From the NCBI RefSeq assembly GCF_028728065.1, contig NZ_CP117812.1, positions 2,232,001-2,296,000 on the forward strand: DNA of 64,000 bases, read 5' to 3'. The notes under the pieces are model-generated. The model was not told where the DNA came from and did not search any database. It worked only from the letters and a program-made list of their open reading frames with translations. Source of the DNA: Lentisphaera profundi (GTDB taxonomy: Bacteria > Verrucomicrobiota > Lentisphaeria > Lentisphaerales > Lentisphaeraceae). Shown here piece after piece: positions 8,015 through 17,115 of this stretch (the stretch's first letter is position 1; every line of letters begins with the position of its first letter). Position numbers and translations under genes: made by a program.

Positions 8015-8170
8015 CGCGGGCGGGGGGAAAAATGGACTTAGTTTTGGCGCTAATATGCGGGCGAGACGCCCGCGGTCCCAGGAGGCTTGCATCGTGGGCG
8101 GAAAAAAATGGACTTAGTTTTGAAGGTGATGCCAAGCTGGTGCTTGGCGTACCCAGGGAGGTAATATACG
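8015..8170. repeat. REP-like palindromic repeat cluster
   Basis: Two related blocks each begin with GGAAAAAxATGGACTTAGTT. The first is followed by the hairpin GCGGGCG-AGA-CGCCCGC and then GGTCCCAGG; the second by CCAAGC-TGGT-GCTTGG and then GTACCCAGG. A further CGGGCGAGACG fragment follows. Small open frames here (for example one reading CGRDARGPRRLAS) only translate the palindrome and are not genes. The second hairpin type reappears, inverted, near 48610. Confidence 0.6.
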
Positions 8171-8221
8171 GGCGAGACGATATATTTTGATTACCTGTGT
8201 GGTAGCACCCTCGCAGCCATG

Positions 8222-8331
8222 CCACAAAAAAGCCTCCGTGAAAACGGAGGCTTTTTTGATGCTGTGACTGAGCTTACTTAGTCTTAAATAAGGAAGCTGG
8301 TAAACCTTCTTTGTTATAGAGGTTTGCGCCT
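8222..8331. repeat. Right copy of 110-bp direct repeat bracketing the island
   Basis: This copy contains the terminator and the last codons of the intact acetylesterase gene; it matches 4746-4855 at about 93%. Confidence 0.85.
8226..8257 (-). terminator. Rho-independent terminator after the acetylesterase gene
   Basis: On the minus strand the stem AGCCTCCGT/ACGGAGGCT with loop TTTC is followed by T6, starting about 17 nt beyond the acetylesterase stop codon. Confidence 0.88.
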
Positions 8332-9893
8332 TTCGCATTGGAAGCCCAAGCGTAACGAACTTCTATGGGTGCTGAAATCTCTGGGTGAGAAACTTCTACA
8401 GAATCTTTAGAGATGATTTTTGCTGTTGCCCATTTCCAAACATTATCAGAACCTTTGATCTGAAAGTGCTTAAGCTCATCTTGAGTTTCAACAACTGGAT
8501 CAAGCAATACTTTTTTGCCCGTCATCAAACCACTGCCCACTTGATCAAATTGAACAATAACTTTGCTCGCTTCAATTTTGTGTGACTTATAAAGTGGGCC
8601 ACTATAAACATGATCCGTTTTTCCGTAGGACGTATGCAAGGCCGATAAGGCGAGGCGTTTACCTGCATCAATTTTATTATGAGGGTGAATATCTTTGGCT
8701 TCACCAATATCATTCAAGACTGCCATACCCGTATTTGGAACTGCAAGAGTCTGGAACTGCTGATAACAAACATTTACCCAACCATCATTATCGACAGGAC
8801 TTTTTGCAGGATCTCTAAACTGAGCTAACTGACACCAGAAAAAATCTAGACGATCCTGACCCCAAGCTGTTCTCCATCCTTCAATAAGAGCAGTGAAATG
8901 CCTTTGATAATTTTCGTTTTGGTAACCAGAATTTGATTCACCCTGATACCAAATAGCACCTTTCACGGCATAGGGAACAAGGGGAGCAATCATACCATTA
9001 TAGAGTGTGGAAGGCAAACGATTACTTTTTGCCGGATCAGAAACCATACGTGGTTTACGCTGATTGAATTTTTTCTTTTCAGCTTTAGCCGCAACTTTTT
9101 TGGCTTCCCACTCAATTAACTTTTTCTCATGAAGTGCTTTTGCTTTTTCAGGTGTCCACCAAGAACTACCCTTTTCGAGCTTAGCTTTTTCTTCTGCATA
9201 AAAAGCCTTGAGTTCATCAGTCGTTTGGTATTTCGGCATGGGAACCCATGGTTCAACCAAAGTGCCGCCCCAAGCACATTTAATAAGTCCTACAGGAACA
9301 TTGAGGGTTTTGCGAAGTTCGCGACCGAAAAAATAACCCGTAGCAGTAAATCCACCATTAGTTTCTGGTGAAACCTGAGCCCAGTCACCATTTATATTTT
9401 CGAGCTCTTTGCCATAAGTCGTTTCTTTTCTAACTTCGATTTGGCGAAAGAGTGGGTCCTTAGCCGTTTCCATTTCGTTTTTTATGTACTCAGCTAAAGG
9501 CATATACTCTTTTTCACGCGTAGGTTTAACGAGCTGCTTGATGGCAAAGTCCATATTAGACTGCCCAGAACAAAGCCAGACTTCACCCACCAAAATATTT
9601 TTAACGCTCAGGTTCTCTGAACCATTTTTAACTTCAAGATTTCTTCCTTCTGCAGAAGCTTCGAGTGAATCAAACTTTACCATCCACTTACCATTTTTAT
9701 CTGCTTTAGCAGATTTTGTTTGACCGGCGAAAGAAACGTCTACAGTACTACCTGCATCAGCCCAACCCCATACAGGAACCGCTTGACCGCGCTGAAGGAC
9801 TGCGCCATCTGAAAAGAGTTGGTGGAGTTTAATTTCAGCTGAAAGTTGAAAAGACGCAACAAGCGCCAATGCCGTTAAAAATAATTTATTCAT
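8274..9893 (-). CDS. Secreted sialate O-acetylesterase (SASA/DUF303 family)
   Basis: This 539-residue enzyme should remove O-acetyl groups from sialic acids or other glycans outside the cytoplasm. It starts with a clean signal peptide (MNKLFLTALALVASFQLSA). The catalytic serine lies in GQSNM (S112), and the second signature GAIWYQGESN follows near the centre. An insertion rich in Lys/Ala (residues ~230-280) looks coiled. Length and motifs match the sialate 9-O-acetylesterase group, common in PVC polysaccharide degraders. It is a single gene with its own terminator. A remnant of a close paralogue is left at 4798. Confidence 0.92.
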   Translation of the reverse strand: MNKLFLTALALVASFQLSAEIKLHQLFSDGAVLQRGQAVPVWGWADAGSTVDVSFAGQTKSAKADKNGKWMVKFDSLEASAEGRNLEVKNGSENLSVKNILVGEVWLCSGQSNMDFAIKQLVKPTREKEYMPLAEYIKNEMETAKDPLFRQIEVRKETTYGKELENINGDWAQVSPETNGGFTATGYFFGRELRKTLNVPVGLIKCAWGGTLVEPWVPMPKYQTTDELKAFYAEEKAKLEKGSSWWTPEKAKALHEKKLIEWEAKKVAAKAEKKKFNQRKPRMVSDPAKSNRLPSTLYNGMIAPLVPYAVKGAIWYQGESNSGYQNENYQRHFTALIEGWRTAWGQDRLDFFWCQLAQFRDPAKSPVDNDGWVNVCYQQFQTLAVPNTGMAVLNDIGEAKDIHPHNKIDAGKRLALSALHTSYGKTDHVYSGPLYKSHKIEASKVIVQFDQVGSGLMTGKKVLLDPVVETQDELKHFQIKGSDNVWKWATAKIISKDSVEVSHPEISAPIEVRYAWASNAKGANLYNKEGLPASLFKTK

Positions 9894-9982
9894 TTATATC
9901 CTTATTCTTTAGTGTGTTTGTGTTATAGGGTATACGTAGATAGACAATACTTTCTGACTTTTCCTTACAGTAAAACAAGTAT

Positions 9983-10014
9983 AAAAGACTGAAATCTAAG
10001 GATCTCAGTCTTTT
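9983..10014 (-). terminator. Terminator after cysK
   Basis: The stem AAAAGACTGA / TCAGTCTTTT lies 13 nt beyond the cysK stop and ends in a T-run on the minus strand. It closes the sixA-trpD-GHL10-cysK operon. Confidence 0.75.
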
Positions 10015-10026
10015 TAAACTTAGCTA

Positions 10027-10953
10027 CTACTTATATTGTTCAAAAAGCCAAGTTGAGAGGTAGCGCTCACCAGTATCAGGAAGGATACAGACGATTTTTT
10101 TACCTTTATTCTCAGGACGCTTAGCCAATTCAAGGGCCGCTGCCATTGCAGCACCACAAGAGATACCACAAAGGATACCTTCTTTTTGAGCTAATTGACG
10201 CGCCGTTTCACCCGCATCATCATCAGACACTTTAATCACTTCGTCTAGTAATTCTGGATCCATAACCCCAGGAATAAAACCAGCGCCAATCCCTTGGATC
10301 TTATGTTTCCCAGGACCTTCACCACTGAGAACCGCAGAAGTAGTTGGTTCTACCGCGACGATCTTGACATTTGGCGTTTCTTTTGCAAAAGTTCTTGCAC
10401 AGCCAGTAATGGTTCCACCTGTTCCGACGCCAGCAACAAAAAAGTCGAAATCGCCATTCATGTCAGCAATAATTTCTTTTGCCGTGGTCACTTCGTGAAT
10501 CGCAGGATTTGACGCGTTTTCAAATTGTTGAGGAACCCAAGCACCCTCAATATCAGCCGCAAGCTCATTTGCTTTATTGATCGCACCCTTCATGCCATCC
10601 GCACCAGGAGTCAAAACCAGCTCAGCACCGAAAATACGCATCAACTGACGACGCTCTACAGACATTGAATCAGGCATACAGAGAATAAGTTTGTAACCAC
10701 GAACAGCACAAGTCATAGCAAGGCCGATACCAGTATTACCAGAGGTAGGCTCAATCACAGTCATACCAGGCTTCAATGTACCATTGGCAACTGCATCATC
10801 AATCATTGCTTTGGCAATACGATCTTTGACACAAAAACCTGGATTAGAAGATTCCGTTTTTGCATAGACTTCGGCATAAGCGCCTTCCGTAAGCTTATTG
10901 ATCTTTACGAGTGGGGTATTCCCACATAATTCGAGGATGTCATTGGCTTTCAT
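10027..10953 (-). CDS. cysK: Cysteine synthase A (O-acetylserine sulfhydrylase)
   Basis: This 308-residue cytoplasmic enzyme makes cysteine from O-acetylserine and sulfide with pyridoxal phosphate. The Schiff-base lysine is K43 in GFCVKDRIAKAM; the family usually has GGSVKDR, so the two residues before the lysine are unusual. The substrate loop PTSGNTGIGLAM, the phosphate-binding GTGGT and the Ser/Cys-rich GISCGAAMAAA are intact. Its ATG overlaps the stop of the upstream hydrolase gene by 4 nt, so it is the last gene of an operon with trpD and sixA. Confidence 0.95.
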   Translation of the reverse strand: MKANDILELCGNTPLVKINKLTEGAYAEVYAKTESSNPGFCVKDRIAKAMIDDAVANGTLKPGMTVIEPTSGNTGIGLAMTCAVRGYKLILCMPDSMSVERRQLMRIFGAELVLTPGADGMKGAINKANELAADIEGAWVPQQFENASNPAIHEVTTAKEIIADMNGDFDFFVAGVGTGGTITGCARTFAKETPNVKIVAVEPTTSAVLSGEGPGKHKIQGIGAGFIPGVMDPELLDEVIKVSDDDAGETARQLAQKEGILCGISCGAAMAAALELAKRPENKGKKIVCILPDTGERYLSTWLFEQYK

Positions 10954-12122
10954 TTTCTATCTCTCCCATAGTTGATGAGTTGTTGTTTTAGGTATGAATT
11001 TTTTTGGATCGCGCCTAGGCTGAAGTGACTAAACCCATGTACTTTGGGATCGTATTCACAGCGCTTCATTTGATTAATAAGTTCTTTCGGTTCGGTACGC
11101 CAAGACGCCAAACCAGGAACAATCTTCTTATTGAGAGGATTTTGCATCTTCCACCAATTCAATAAAGACGAAAAACGTTGTTGAGGAGCCGATTCTGGCC
11201 AATACAGTTGTGGCGACAAATAATCTACCCAACCTTCGCGCAGCCATCTGCGACTATCGCAAGCTAGACTATCAAAAGAACTCGTGCCTTTCACTCCTTT
11301 AGGAAAGCCTGGTTTCCAAATCCCAAAGGGACTTATACCAAACTCAAGCTGAGGTTTAAGTCGCTCAAGGCCTTTGTGTAAACTGTAAACCAAAGTATTG
11401 ACCTGATGACGACGCCACATTTCTTTATCCATGACTTTGCTCGGTTTCGTCTTTAGATAGGCTGAGTATTCTTTAGCATCGGGAAAACCACTCGCGGGCA
11501 AAAAGTCCTTGTAGGGATAAAAATAATCATCTAGATGAATGCCATCAATATCATAACGACGAGCGCAATCTAAAATCACCGTCTGGACATATTGGCGAAC
11601 AGCTTTTGACGCAGGATTGAGCCATACATAACCTTTCTTAAGGTAGATACACCAAGATTTTGCTTTTCGCTGTAGAGAGTTTTTTGCCAAGGGTTCTTTT
11701 ACTGTGGGGTGCTGGACTCGATAGGGATTAAACCAGGCATGAATCTTAAGGCCACGCTTATGGCATTGCTCGATCCAATACTGCAATGGATCATAACCAG
11801 GATACTTGCCTTGCACTCCCGTCAAACGATCCGACCAGGGCTCAAAGGCTGATTTATAGAGTGCGTCGCCATGAGGACGCACTTGAAAAATAATCGTATT
11901 TAACTTGAGTTGCACAGCTAAATTGAGCAATTCTTGGCATTCTTTCTTTTGCTGCAAGACAGTCAAATGCTGTGAACTCGGCCAATCAGTATTGGCGACG
12001 GTCGCAACCCAAGCCGCGCGCATTTTAGTTTGAGCCACAAGTGAAGAAGAGCAGAAAACTAATAGGCATAGAAATATAGATTTTTTCAAAATGCCTACGC
12101 CCTCTTGTTTTAAAATTCGCAT
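10950..12122 (-). CDS. Secreted glycosyl hydrolase-like 10 protein (GHL10/DUF187)
   Basis: The product (about 380-390 residues) matches the GHL10 family (PF02638; YngK-like), predicted TIM-barrel glycosidases of uncertain substrate. Family landmarks are MRAAWVATVANTDWPS at the N-terminus, TIIFQVRPHGDALYKS, the LKIHAWFNPYRV strand, DGIHLDDYFYPY with two acidic residues that are likely catalytic, and FGISPFGIWKPG. The ATG at 12122 has a weak ribosome site; a TTG at 12089 would give MKKSIFLCLLVFCSSSLVAQ, a cleaner signal peptide. The protein is probably periplasmic. Operon with trpD upstream and cysK downstream. Confidence 0.85.
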   Translation of the reverse strand: MRILKQEGVGILKKSIFLCLLVFCSSSLVAQTKMRAAWVATVANTDWPSSQHLTVLQQKKECQELLNLAVQLKLNTIIFQVRPHGDALYKSAFEPWSDRLTGVQGKYPGYDPLQYWIEQCHKRGLKIHAWFNPYRVQHPTVKEPLAKNSLQRKAKSWCIYLKKGYVWLNPASKAVRQYVQTVILDCARRYDIDGIHLDDYFYPYKDFLPASGFPDAKEYSAYLKTKPSKVMDKEMWRRHQVNTLVYSLHKGLERLKPQLEFGISPFGIWKPGFPKGVKGTSSFDSLACDSRRWLREGWVDYLSPQLYWPESAPQQRFSSLLNWWKMQNPLNKKIVPGLASWRTEPKELINQMKRCEYDPKVHGFSHFSLGAIQKNSYLKQQLINYGRDRK

Positions 12123-12129
12123 CTGTCAC

Positions 12130-13149
12130 TTAGGCTTGAGTAGCAGCGCTCAATTTATCTAGTATGGCTAATGCTGAACCACTATCAATAGATTCGATAG
12201 CCAGCTCAATTCCTTGACTTATACTTTGTGCTTTTCCTGCAGAGTAAATCCCCGCACCAGCATTCAGTAGCACCGCATCCCGATAGGCAGATTTTTCACC
12301 TTTCAGCATAACCCGTAGAGCATCTGCATTATACTGGGGTTCACCACCCTGAATATCGCTGAGTGAGGCGGTCTTTAAACCAAAATCTTCGGGACATATC
12401 TGATACTCTTTAATCTCTTGTCCCATGACTTCAAAAACTTTTGTCGGCGCACAAATGGAAATCTCATCCATGCCATCACAGCCGTACACAAATAACATGT
12501 GATCAACGCCAAGTACTTTTGCGCTTTCCGCTAAAACACGACAGTATTGCTCCGAATAAACACCAATGAGACCACGACGAACACCTGCGGGGTTACACAT
12601 CGGCCCCAATAAATTAAACAAGGTCCTAACACCAAGAGTTTTACGCACTTCTATTGTGTGCTTTACTGCAGGGTGAAGCAAGGGTGCAAAAAGAAAAGTC
12701 ATGCCAATATCATCTAAGCATTGCGCCATTTTTTCAGGTGTGATTTGAGTATTAATCCCCAAATGAGAAAGTACGTCTGCACTCCCAGATTTACTAGAAA
12801 AGGCTCTATTACCATGTTTCGCCACACTAACGCCCGCACCCGCAGCCACAAAAGCTGAACTCGTCGATATATTAAACGTGTGATGTCCATCACCACCAGT
12901 ACCCACAATATCAATCGCCTTTGAATCTGAACAAGATACTTTAACGGCTCCTTCGCGCATCACTTGAATACAAGCCGCAAGCTCTTCAGCGGTTTCACCC
13001 TTGGTATGCATAGCCGTAAGCCAGCCTGCCTTTAAAATATCGTTCACTTCGCCTTTGAAAATTTCTTGCATAATTTGACGAGTCAAATCAGCACTCAGAT
13101 TGCGACCTGCGCAAATCTCATTAATGGCTTTTTTTACGGAATCAGACAT
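12130..13149 (-). CDS. trpD: Anthranilate phosphoribosyltransferase
   Basis: This enzyme transfers phosphoribose to anthranilate in tryptophan synthesis. The glycine-rich DIVGTGGDGHHTFNISTSSA motif, the KHGNRAFSSKSGSADVLSHL stretch and the RTLFNLLGPMCNPA loop are intact. I start it at the ATG at 13149 (MSDSVKKAINEI) because AAGGTG lies 8 nt upstream, although a GTG nine bases earlier keeps the frame. It overlaps the sixA stop by 8 nt. No other trp gene is near, so the pathway genes are scattered. Confidence 0.94.
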   Translation of the reverse strand: MSDSVKKAINEICAGRNLSADLTRQIMQEIFKGEVNDILKAGWLTAMHTKGETAEELAACIQVMREGAVKVSCSDSKAIDIVGTGGDGHHTFNISTSSAFVAAGAGVSVAKHGNRAFSSKSGSADVLSHLGINTQITPEKMAQCLDDIGMTFLFAPLLHPAVKHTIEVRKTLGVRTLFNLLGPMCNPAGVRRGLIGVYSEQYCRVLAESAKVLGVDHMLFVYGCDGMDEISICAPTKVFEVMGQEIKEYQICPEDFGLKTASLSDIQGGEPQYNADALRVMLKGEKSAYRDAVLLNAGAGIYSAGKAQSISQGIELAIESIDSGSALAILDKLSAATQA

Positions 13150-13654
13150 GATCACCACACCTTGTTATGACTGGAGAAAAAGCAGAGAGCGTACGAGCCA
13201 CGGCTTTATGATTATTGATATCTAGACGTAAAGCAAAGAAGTCCCCTGAATATATCGGATAGGGGTATTGACCATCTTCACCATGAAAGAGTTGTCCTAA
13301 AATATACGAAATGTCAGGTTCGTGGAGAATCACCATCGCGGCTTGCTGCTTATCTGGATCAAGCCCAGAAAGACAGTTAAGAACATCACTTAAGCCAGCT
13401 CCTGGAAGAAGGCTCGTATCCATGTGAACTGGAATTCCGCCAAGTTGATCCGCAATCATTTCACCACTCATACGAGAACGATTAAAGGGTCCGGTAAAAA
13501 TCCCATGAGGAAAGTATTCCATTTTTTTCATAAACTCGCTTAGGGCAAGAATATCTCGTTCCCCTGCTCCAGAAAGAGGTCTTTCGGCATCGTATTGCAC
13601 ATTTGAATCTTCCAATGCTAAAGCACGAGCATGACGCATAAGGTAGAGGTACAT
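13142..13654 (-). CDS. sixA: SixA-type phosphohistidine phosphatase
   Basis: The 170-residue histidine phosphatase-superfamily protein starts MYLYLMRHARA, with the catalytic RH(A) pair at residues 7-8. It continues with DAERPLSGAGERD and FTGPFNRSRMSGEMIA, giving the second Arg; the C-terminal His lies in ILHEPDISYI. E. coli SixA removes phosphate from histidines in phosphorelay proteins; the substrate here is not visible. It overlaps trpD by 8 nt and sits 3 nt after the preceding gene. Confidence 0.86.
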   Translation of the reverse strand: MYLYLMRHARALALEDSNVQYDAERPLSGAGERDILALSEFMKKMEYFPHGIFTGPFNRSRMSGEMIADQLGGIPVHMDTSLLPGAGLSDVLNCLSGLDPDKQQAAMVILHEPDISYILGQLFHGEDGQYPYPIYSGDFFALRLDINNHKAVARTLSAFSPVITRCGDHV

Positions 13655-13657
13655 CTT

Positions 13658-14695
13658 TTACTGCTCCTGTTTTGAACTAGTTTTCAGCTCAAGTTCATTA
13701 ATGATGTGACTAAGGTAGTCCGCTCCCGCAACGCTATCAGAAATCTCCATTTGTAATACGACCGCAATGACGCGTTTATCTTTTTTCCAAAAATACATGT
13801 GATCAATATGTGTAACGCCGTTTCTCATAGAGCGAACTTCTCTGCCCTGGATGACTGTATTATCATTTAAAAGATATTTGAGTTCTCTAGAGGGAGGATT
13901 TTTCAGCGTATAGTCCATCGCTTGATAATTTTCGATAATCGAATTAGTCACATAATTTTCCGTTTTTTTCAAATCTGTGCCTTTATCGTAAACCTGGATC
14001 ATAACACTTGGTGAAAGCTCCCCTATCAAGCGATATATTTTACAGTTCCTGCCCATTGTTTTCGTCACCACAAGGTCACGAGAATAGGAGATTCGCAGCG
14101 CCTTATCTTCAAAATTTTGAAAGAGGTTCTTACGCATGCTAACTTTCAGCTCTTTGCCGTCACTCAGAATCAACTTACCTTCTTCATCTTCATTTAATTC
14201 AATTTCTTTACCATCGATGATCACCGTATAATTACGACGATTTTTCTTACTCGCAACAGCTATTTCGCGTTGTACAACGTTGGCCACAAACATCGGTTGA
14301 ATATACCACGATCCACCAACATTACTGATGTGGATAGGAAATCCGTACTCCAACATTTTAACACGCGCAATTTGGTGGCGTTTAGTAATCATATTTTCGT
14401 TTATTGTATGAACTTTTCCGCCAAAGCGAAAGGACTCACCTTCTTTGAGCCAATCTATATCGAGTTTGCTAAGTTCGCGTTTGAGCTGATCTTTTTGATC
14501 ATCCGTTTTCTTATCACCACTCCATAAGACTTTTAAATTGTGATGGTCCAAACATAAGGCACGAATACTCGCTTCGTTTTTATCAATCAGGGCATGTACA
14601 AAACGTCGAACTAAAAGTTCCGTTTCAGGCATTTTATCTTCTGCTGAGGCAATTAAGCAGAAGAAGGTGAAAAATATAAATTTCACTTTCGCCAT
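13658..14695 (-). CDS. Secreted protein of unknown function
   Basis: The 345-residue product has a signal peptide (MAKVKFIFFTFFCLIASAED) and no family I recognise. The first part (residues ~20-150) is helical, with LLVRRFVHALIDKNEASIRA reminiscent of small NTF2-like or lumazine-binding folds, and WYIQPMFVANV at its end. The second half (residues ~205-330) is beta-rich and resembles periplasmic stress proteins only loosely. It is the first gene before sixA-trpD and is divergent from the kinase at 14816 across 120 bp. Confidence 0.6.
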   Translation of the reverse strand: MAKVKFIFFTFFCLIASAEDKMPETELLVRRFVHALIDKNEASIRALCLDHHNLKVLWSGDKKTDDQKDQLKRELSKLDIDWLKEGESFRFGGKVHTINENMITKRHQIARVKMLEYGFPIHISNVGGSWYIQPMFVANVVQREIAVASKKNRRNYTVIIDGKEIELNEDEEGKLILSDGKELKVSMRKNLFQNFEDKALRISYSRDLVVTKTMGRNCKIYRLIGELSPSVMIQVYDKGTDLKKTENYVTNSIIENYQAMDYTLKNPPSRELKYLLNDNTVIQGREVRSMRNGVTHIDHMYFWKKDKRVIAVVLQMEISDSVAGADYLSHIINELELKTSSKQEQ

Positions 14696-14815
14696 AAGTC
14701 TAACTCCAGAATTAAATTCAATTCCTAGAACTTAATTGATATTTATATTTTTGTTAGCCCACCTACATTGGTGAGTGCTATAAATAATATTTTTTCTTAA
14801 TAAGGTGAGTCATAA

Positions 14816-15895
14816 TTGACCGATAACTCAATAGATCGTGGAGTTTATTTTCGCTGCAGCTTTTGTTACAGCAATCTAAACGCAGAAAAAAGCTTGATCA
14901 AGAAAAAAATTGCTTGTCCTCATTGCCAGCGACGCGTCAAGGTACCCGACCCTTCTTTCAAGCGCGGACAGCTTATGAAAGACTGGAAAATTGTTCGCCT
15001 TTTGGGCCAAGGTTCCATGGGAGAAGTCTACCAAGTCGAAAATAAAGCTCACCAACAAGGAGCCATGAAAGTAGTACTCAAGAATTGTATTGACGAGCAA
15101 GAAACCCACTACCTACAAGAAGAAGCGAAAATCCTCTTGAAACTAAGGCATAAAAATATTGTCCATGTGCTAGAAGCTGGTTTTGATGATTTCCAATATT
15201 TCTTTGTCCAAGAACTTGTGGTTGGAAGAAATGTCGATAGCACTTTAAAAAAATACGGAAGCTTTAAGGCTCATGACGCCATGCGCATATGCCGTGACGT
15301 CGCACTTGCTTTGGATTATTTATGGCGTGAAGAAAAAGTCATCCACCGCGATATAAAGCCTGAAAATATCATGCTAAGTCGTGAAGGGGCAGTGAAATTA
15401 ATGGATTTAGGCGTGGGTCTTACACATGAACAGGTCAAAACAGAAGGCTATGGAGCCGGCACGCCCTATTACATGAGCCCTGAAATGATTCAAAAACCAT
15501 CGACTTGCGATTTTCGCACCGACATCTATTCACTTGGTATAAGTCTCATTGAAATGATCCAAGGGGAGAAACCCTATGTCGCCACCAAAAGAAACGATGT
15601 CTTTGATAAGATTTTAAAGGAAGATGTGAACTTAAGTCGCTTAAACTGCGGGAGTGAAAGTCAAGATATAATTGGAAAGCTCATTCATCGCGACGCCAAC
15701 AAGCGCCCCTCTTCTTGGCAGGAGACTATTCTACTTCTAGAAAAAATGATCCACCTTGAATCACAAGCCTCCCCCTTGGGCCAGCGCGACCAGGTCTATA
15801 ATCTAGGGCAAGACAAAGCTTTCACGAGTCAATACATCTTGACTCTGATCGGCTTCTTTGCCCTATTAATTATTCTTATTTATACTTTTCTTTAG
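14816..15895 (+). CDS. Membrane Ser/Thr protein kinase with N-terminal zinc ribbon
   Basis: The 359-residue kinase starts at TTG (14816), chosen because AAGGTGAG lies just upstream and no ATG suits. Residues ~13-45 hold two Cys pairs (CSFC...CPHC), a zinc ribbon. The Hanks kinase domain follows: G-loop LLGQGSMGEVYQV, beta-3 Lys in AMKVV, catalytic loop HRDIKPENIM, DLG in place of DFG, and activation-segment GTPYYMSPE. A single C-terminal membrane helix (about residues 340-358) anchors it with the kinase in the cytoplasm and no sensor outside. Its catalytic residues are complete, unlike the two sigma-linked kinases in this window. Confidence 0.9.
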   Translation: MTDNSIDRGVYFRCSFCYSNLNAEKSLIKKKIACPHCQRRVKVPDPSFKRGQLMKDWKIVRLLGQGSMGEVYQVENKAHQQGAMKVVLKNCIDEQETHYLQEEAKILLKLRHKNIVHVLEAGFDDFQYFFVQELVVGRNVDSTLKKYGSFKAHDAMRICRDVALALDYLWREEKVIHRDIKPENIMLSREGAVKLMDLGVGLTHEQVKTEGYGAGTPYYMSPEMIQKPSTCDFRTDIYSLGISLIEMIQGEKPYVATKRNDVFDKILKEDVNLSRLNCGSESQDIIGKLIHRDANKRPSSWQETILLLEKMIHLESQASPLGQRDQVYNLGQDKAFTSQYILTLIGFFALLIILIYTFL

Positions 15896-15907
15896 TACAA
15901 ATCCGCT

Positions 15908-16843
15908 CTACTGCTGAGCTTTACCTTTCTTACTCTGCGCCTTCATCTGTGCAATCTGTCCCTTAACACTCTTCGCTAAAGTCGCCGTCTGACTTTTTGC
16001 GTCAATCGCAATAACTTGATCCATAAGTTTATCGGCTATTGCGAGTACTCCTTCTTGTCTTGGATCATAACAATTGAGCTTCGCCATTAAAGCTTTTTGC
16101 TTATTTTCGCCACTAAGTTTCTTGCTGACAATAAAATCCTCTACCAGCTTTTCTGCTTGAGCTACATCGCCTTTACGTGCAATTTGAGCGACTTTTCCTT
16201 GAAGTACTTTTAAAGAGCTATTAAGCTCCATCGATTTTTTAAAGCCCAGTGAATCCTTGGGGTCTGCAGCAAACATCATTTCTATCTCTGCTTTGTAATG
16301 AGCTTTGAGTTCATCTGGAATTAAACTTAATGCCGCATTTAATTTTTTAGCTTGATTAACTCCCGACTCTTTTTTTGCATCTGCAAAAGCTTTGGCAATG
16401 GTATCCCCCTGTTTAAGCAAAGTCGTGAGATGCATATTATAAGCGCTAGGGCCACCGGCTTGATAACCTGTTTTAGCAAAGGGGCGCCCCTGCGCATCCA
16501 TCAGTAAAATTGTGGGATAACCCTGAATTTTATATTTATTTTTGAGTTCTTCATTCTGAGCCTTAATTTCTGCACTTTGCTCTTTTGATTTTGGATAATC
16601 AATTTCGACTAGTACAAATTTTTCTTTGGCGAAATCACTAAATTCTTTATGATCAAAAACTTCTTTTTTAAGGCGAATACACCAGCCACACCAATCAGAC
16701 CCAGTAAAATCAACCAAGAGGGATTTATTTTCCGCTACTGCTTTTTCTTGAGCGAGGTTAAACTTTGTTTCCCAGCCTTCTCCACCAGCACTTACTGCAA
16801 ACACGATCAAGAAATTAAATGCCAACAACAGTAATTTTTTCAT
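15908..16843 (-). CDS. Exported thioredoxin-like protein
   Basis: The product has a signal peptide (MKKLLLLAFNFLIVFAVSA) and a thioredoxin fold with redox motif WCGWC (within DFTGSDWCGWCIRLKKE) and the cis-Pro strand GYPTILLMDAQGRP. The C-terminal ~170 residues are helical and Lys/Ala-rich with no known domain, and end in SKKGKAQQ. I start it at the ATG at 16843 since AAGGA has correct spacing there; the ATG at 16849 lies too close. It probably acts as a periplasmic disulfide reductase or isomerase. It is convergent with the kinase at 14816. Confidence 0.86.
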   Translation of the reverse strand: MKKLLLLAFNFLIVFAVSAGGEGWETKFNLAQEKAVAENKSLLVDFTGSDWCGWCIRLKKEVFDHKEFSDFAKEKFVLVEIDYPKSKEQSAEIKAQNEELKNKYKIQGYPTILLMDAQGRPFAKTGYQAGGPSAYNMHLTTLLKQGDTIAKAFADAKKESGVNQAKKLNAALSLIPDELKAHYKAEIEMMFAADPKDSLGFKKSMELNSSLKVLQGKVAQIARKGDVAQAEKLVEDFIVSKKLSGENKQKALMAKLNCYDPRQEGVLAIADKLMDQVIAIDAKSQTATLAKSVKGQIAQMKAQSKKGKAQQ

Positions 16844-16849
16844 ATACAT

Positions 16850-17115
16850 CCTTATTTTTATGTTTTGCTAATTATATGCGACTTTAAAAAAAATAACACT
16901 TTGCTCACTCCATGCTTTATATGTTCTATACCGGAAAAAAGCTACAACTACAGCGTAAGTCATTAAACCTTACTGAATAAACTTTTTTATAGACCTTGCT
17001 ATTTTATTACGAAATTGTAAATATATGTATATTATTTACGTAAGTGTAGATAATAATAAATCGAGAACTACTTTTATGGCTATATTTTAATCCTTGTATA
17101 ATTTTTGGAATTACT
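16850..17115. promoter_or_regulatory. Upstream region of the nitrate reductase-like operon with a dyad
   Basis: The divergent spacer contains an AT-rich dyad GTAAATA-N8-TATTTAC at about 17017-17039, a plausible regulator site for the downstream molybdoenzyme operon. No riboswitch is recognised. The assignment rests only on position and symmetry. Confidence 0.3.

Noticed and set aside
7983-8225. Small proteins reading GRDARGPRR-type sequence
   Set aside because: They translate the REP-like palindromes; no start signals.
4746-8331. Prophage or tRNA-targeted integrative element
   Set aside because: No integrase, phage structural or conjugation gene; the bracketing repeat is a coding-gene 3' end with diverged codons, not an att site.
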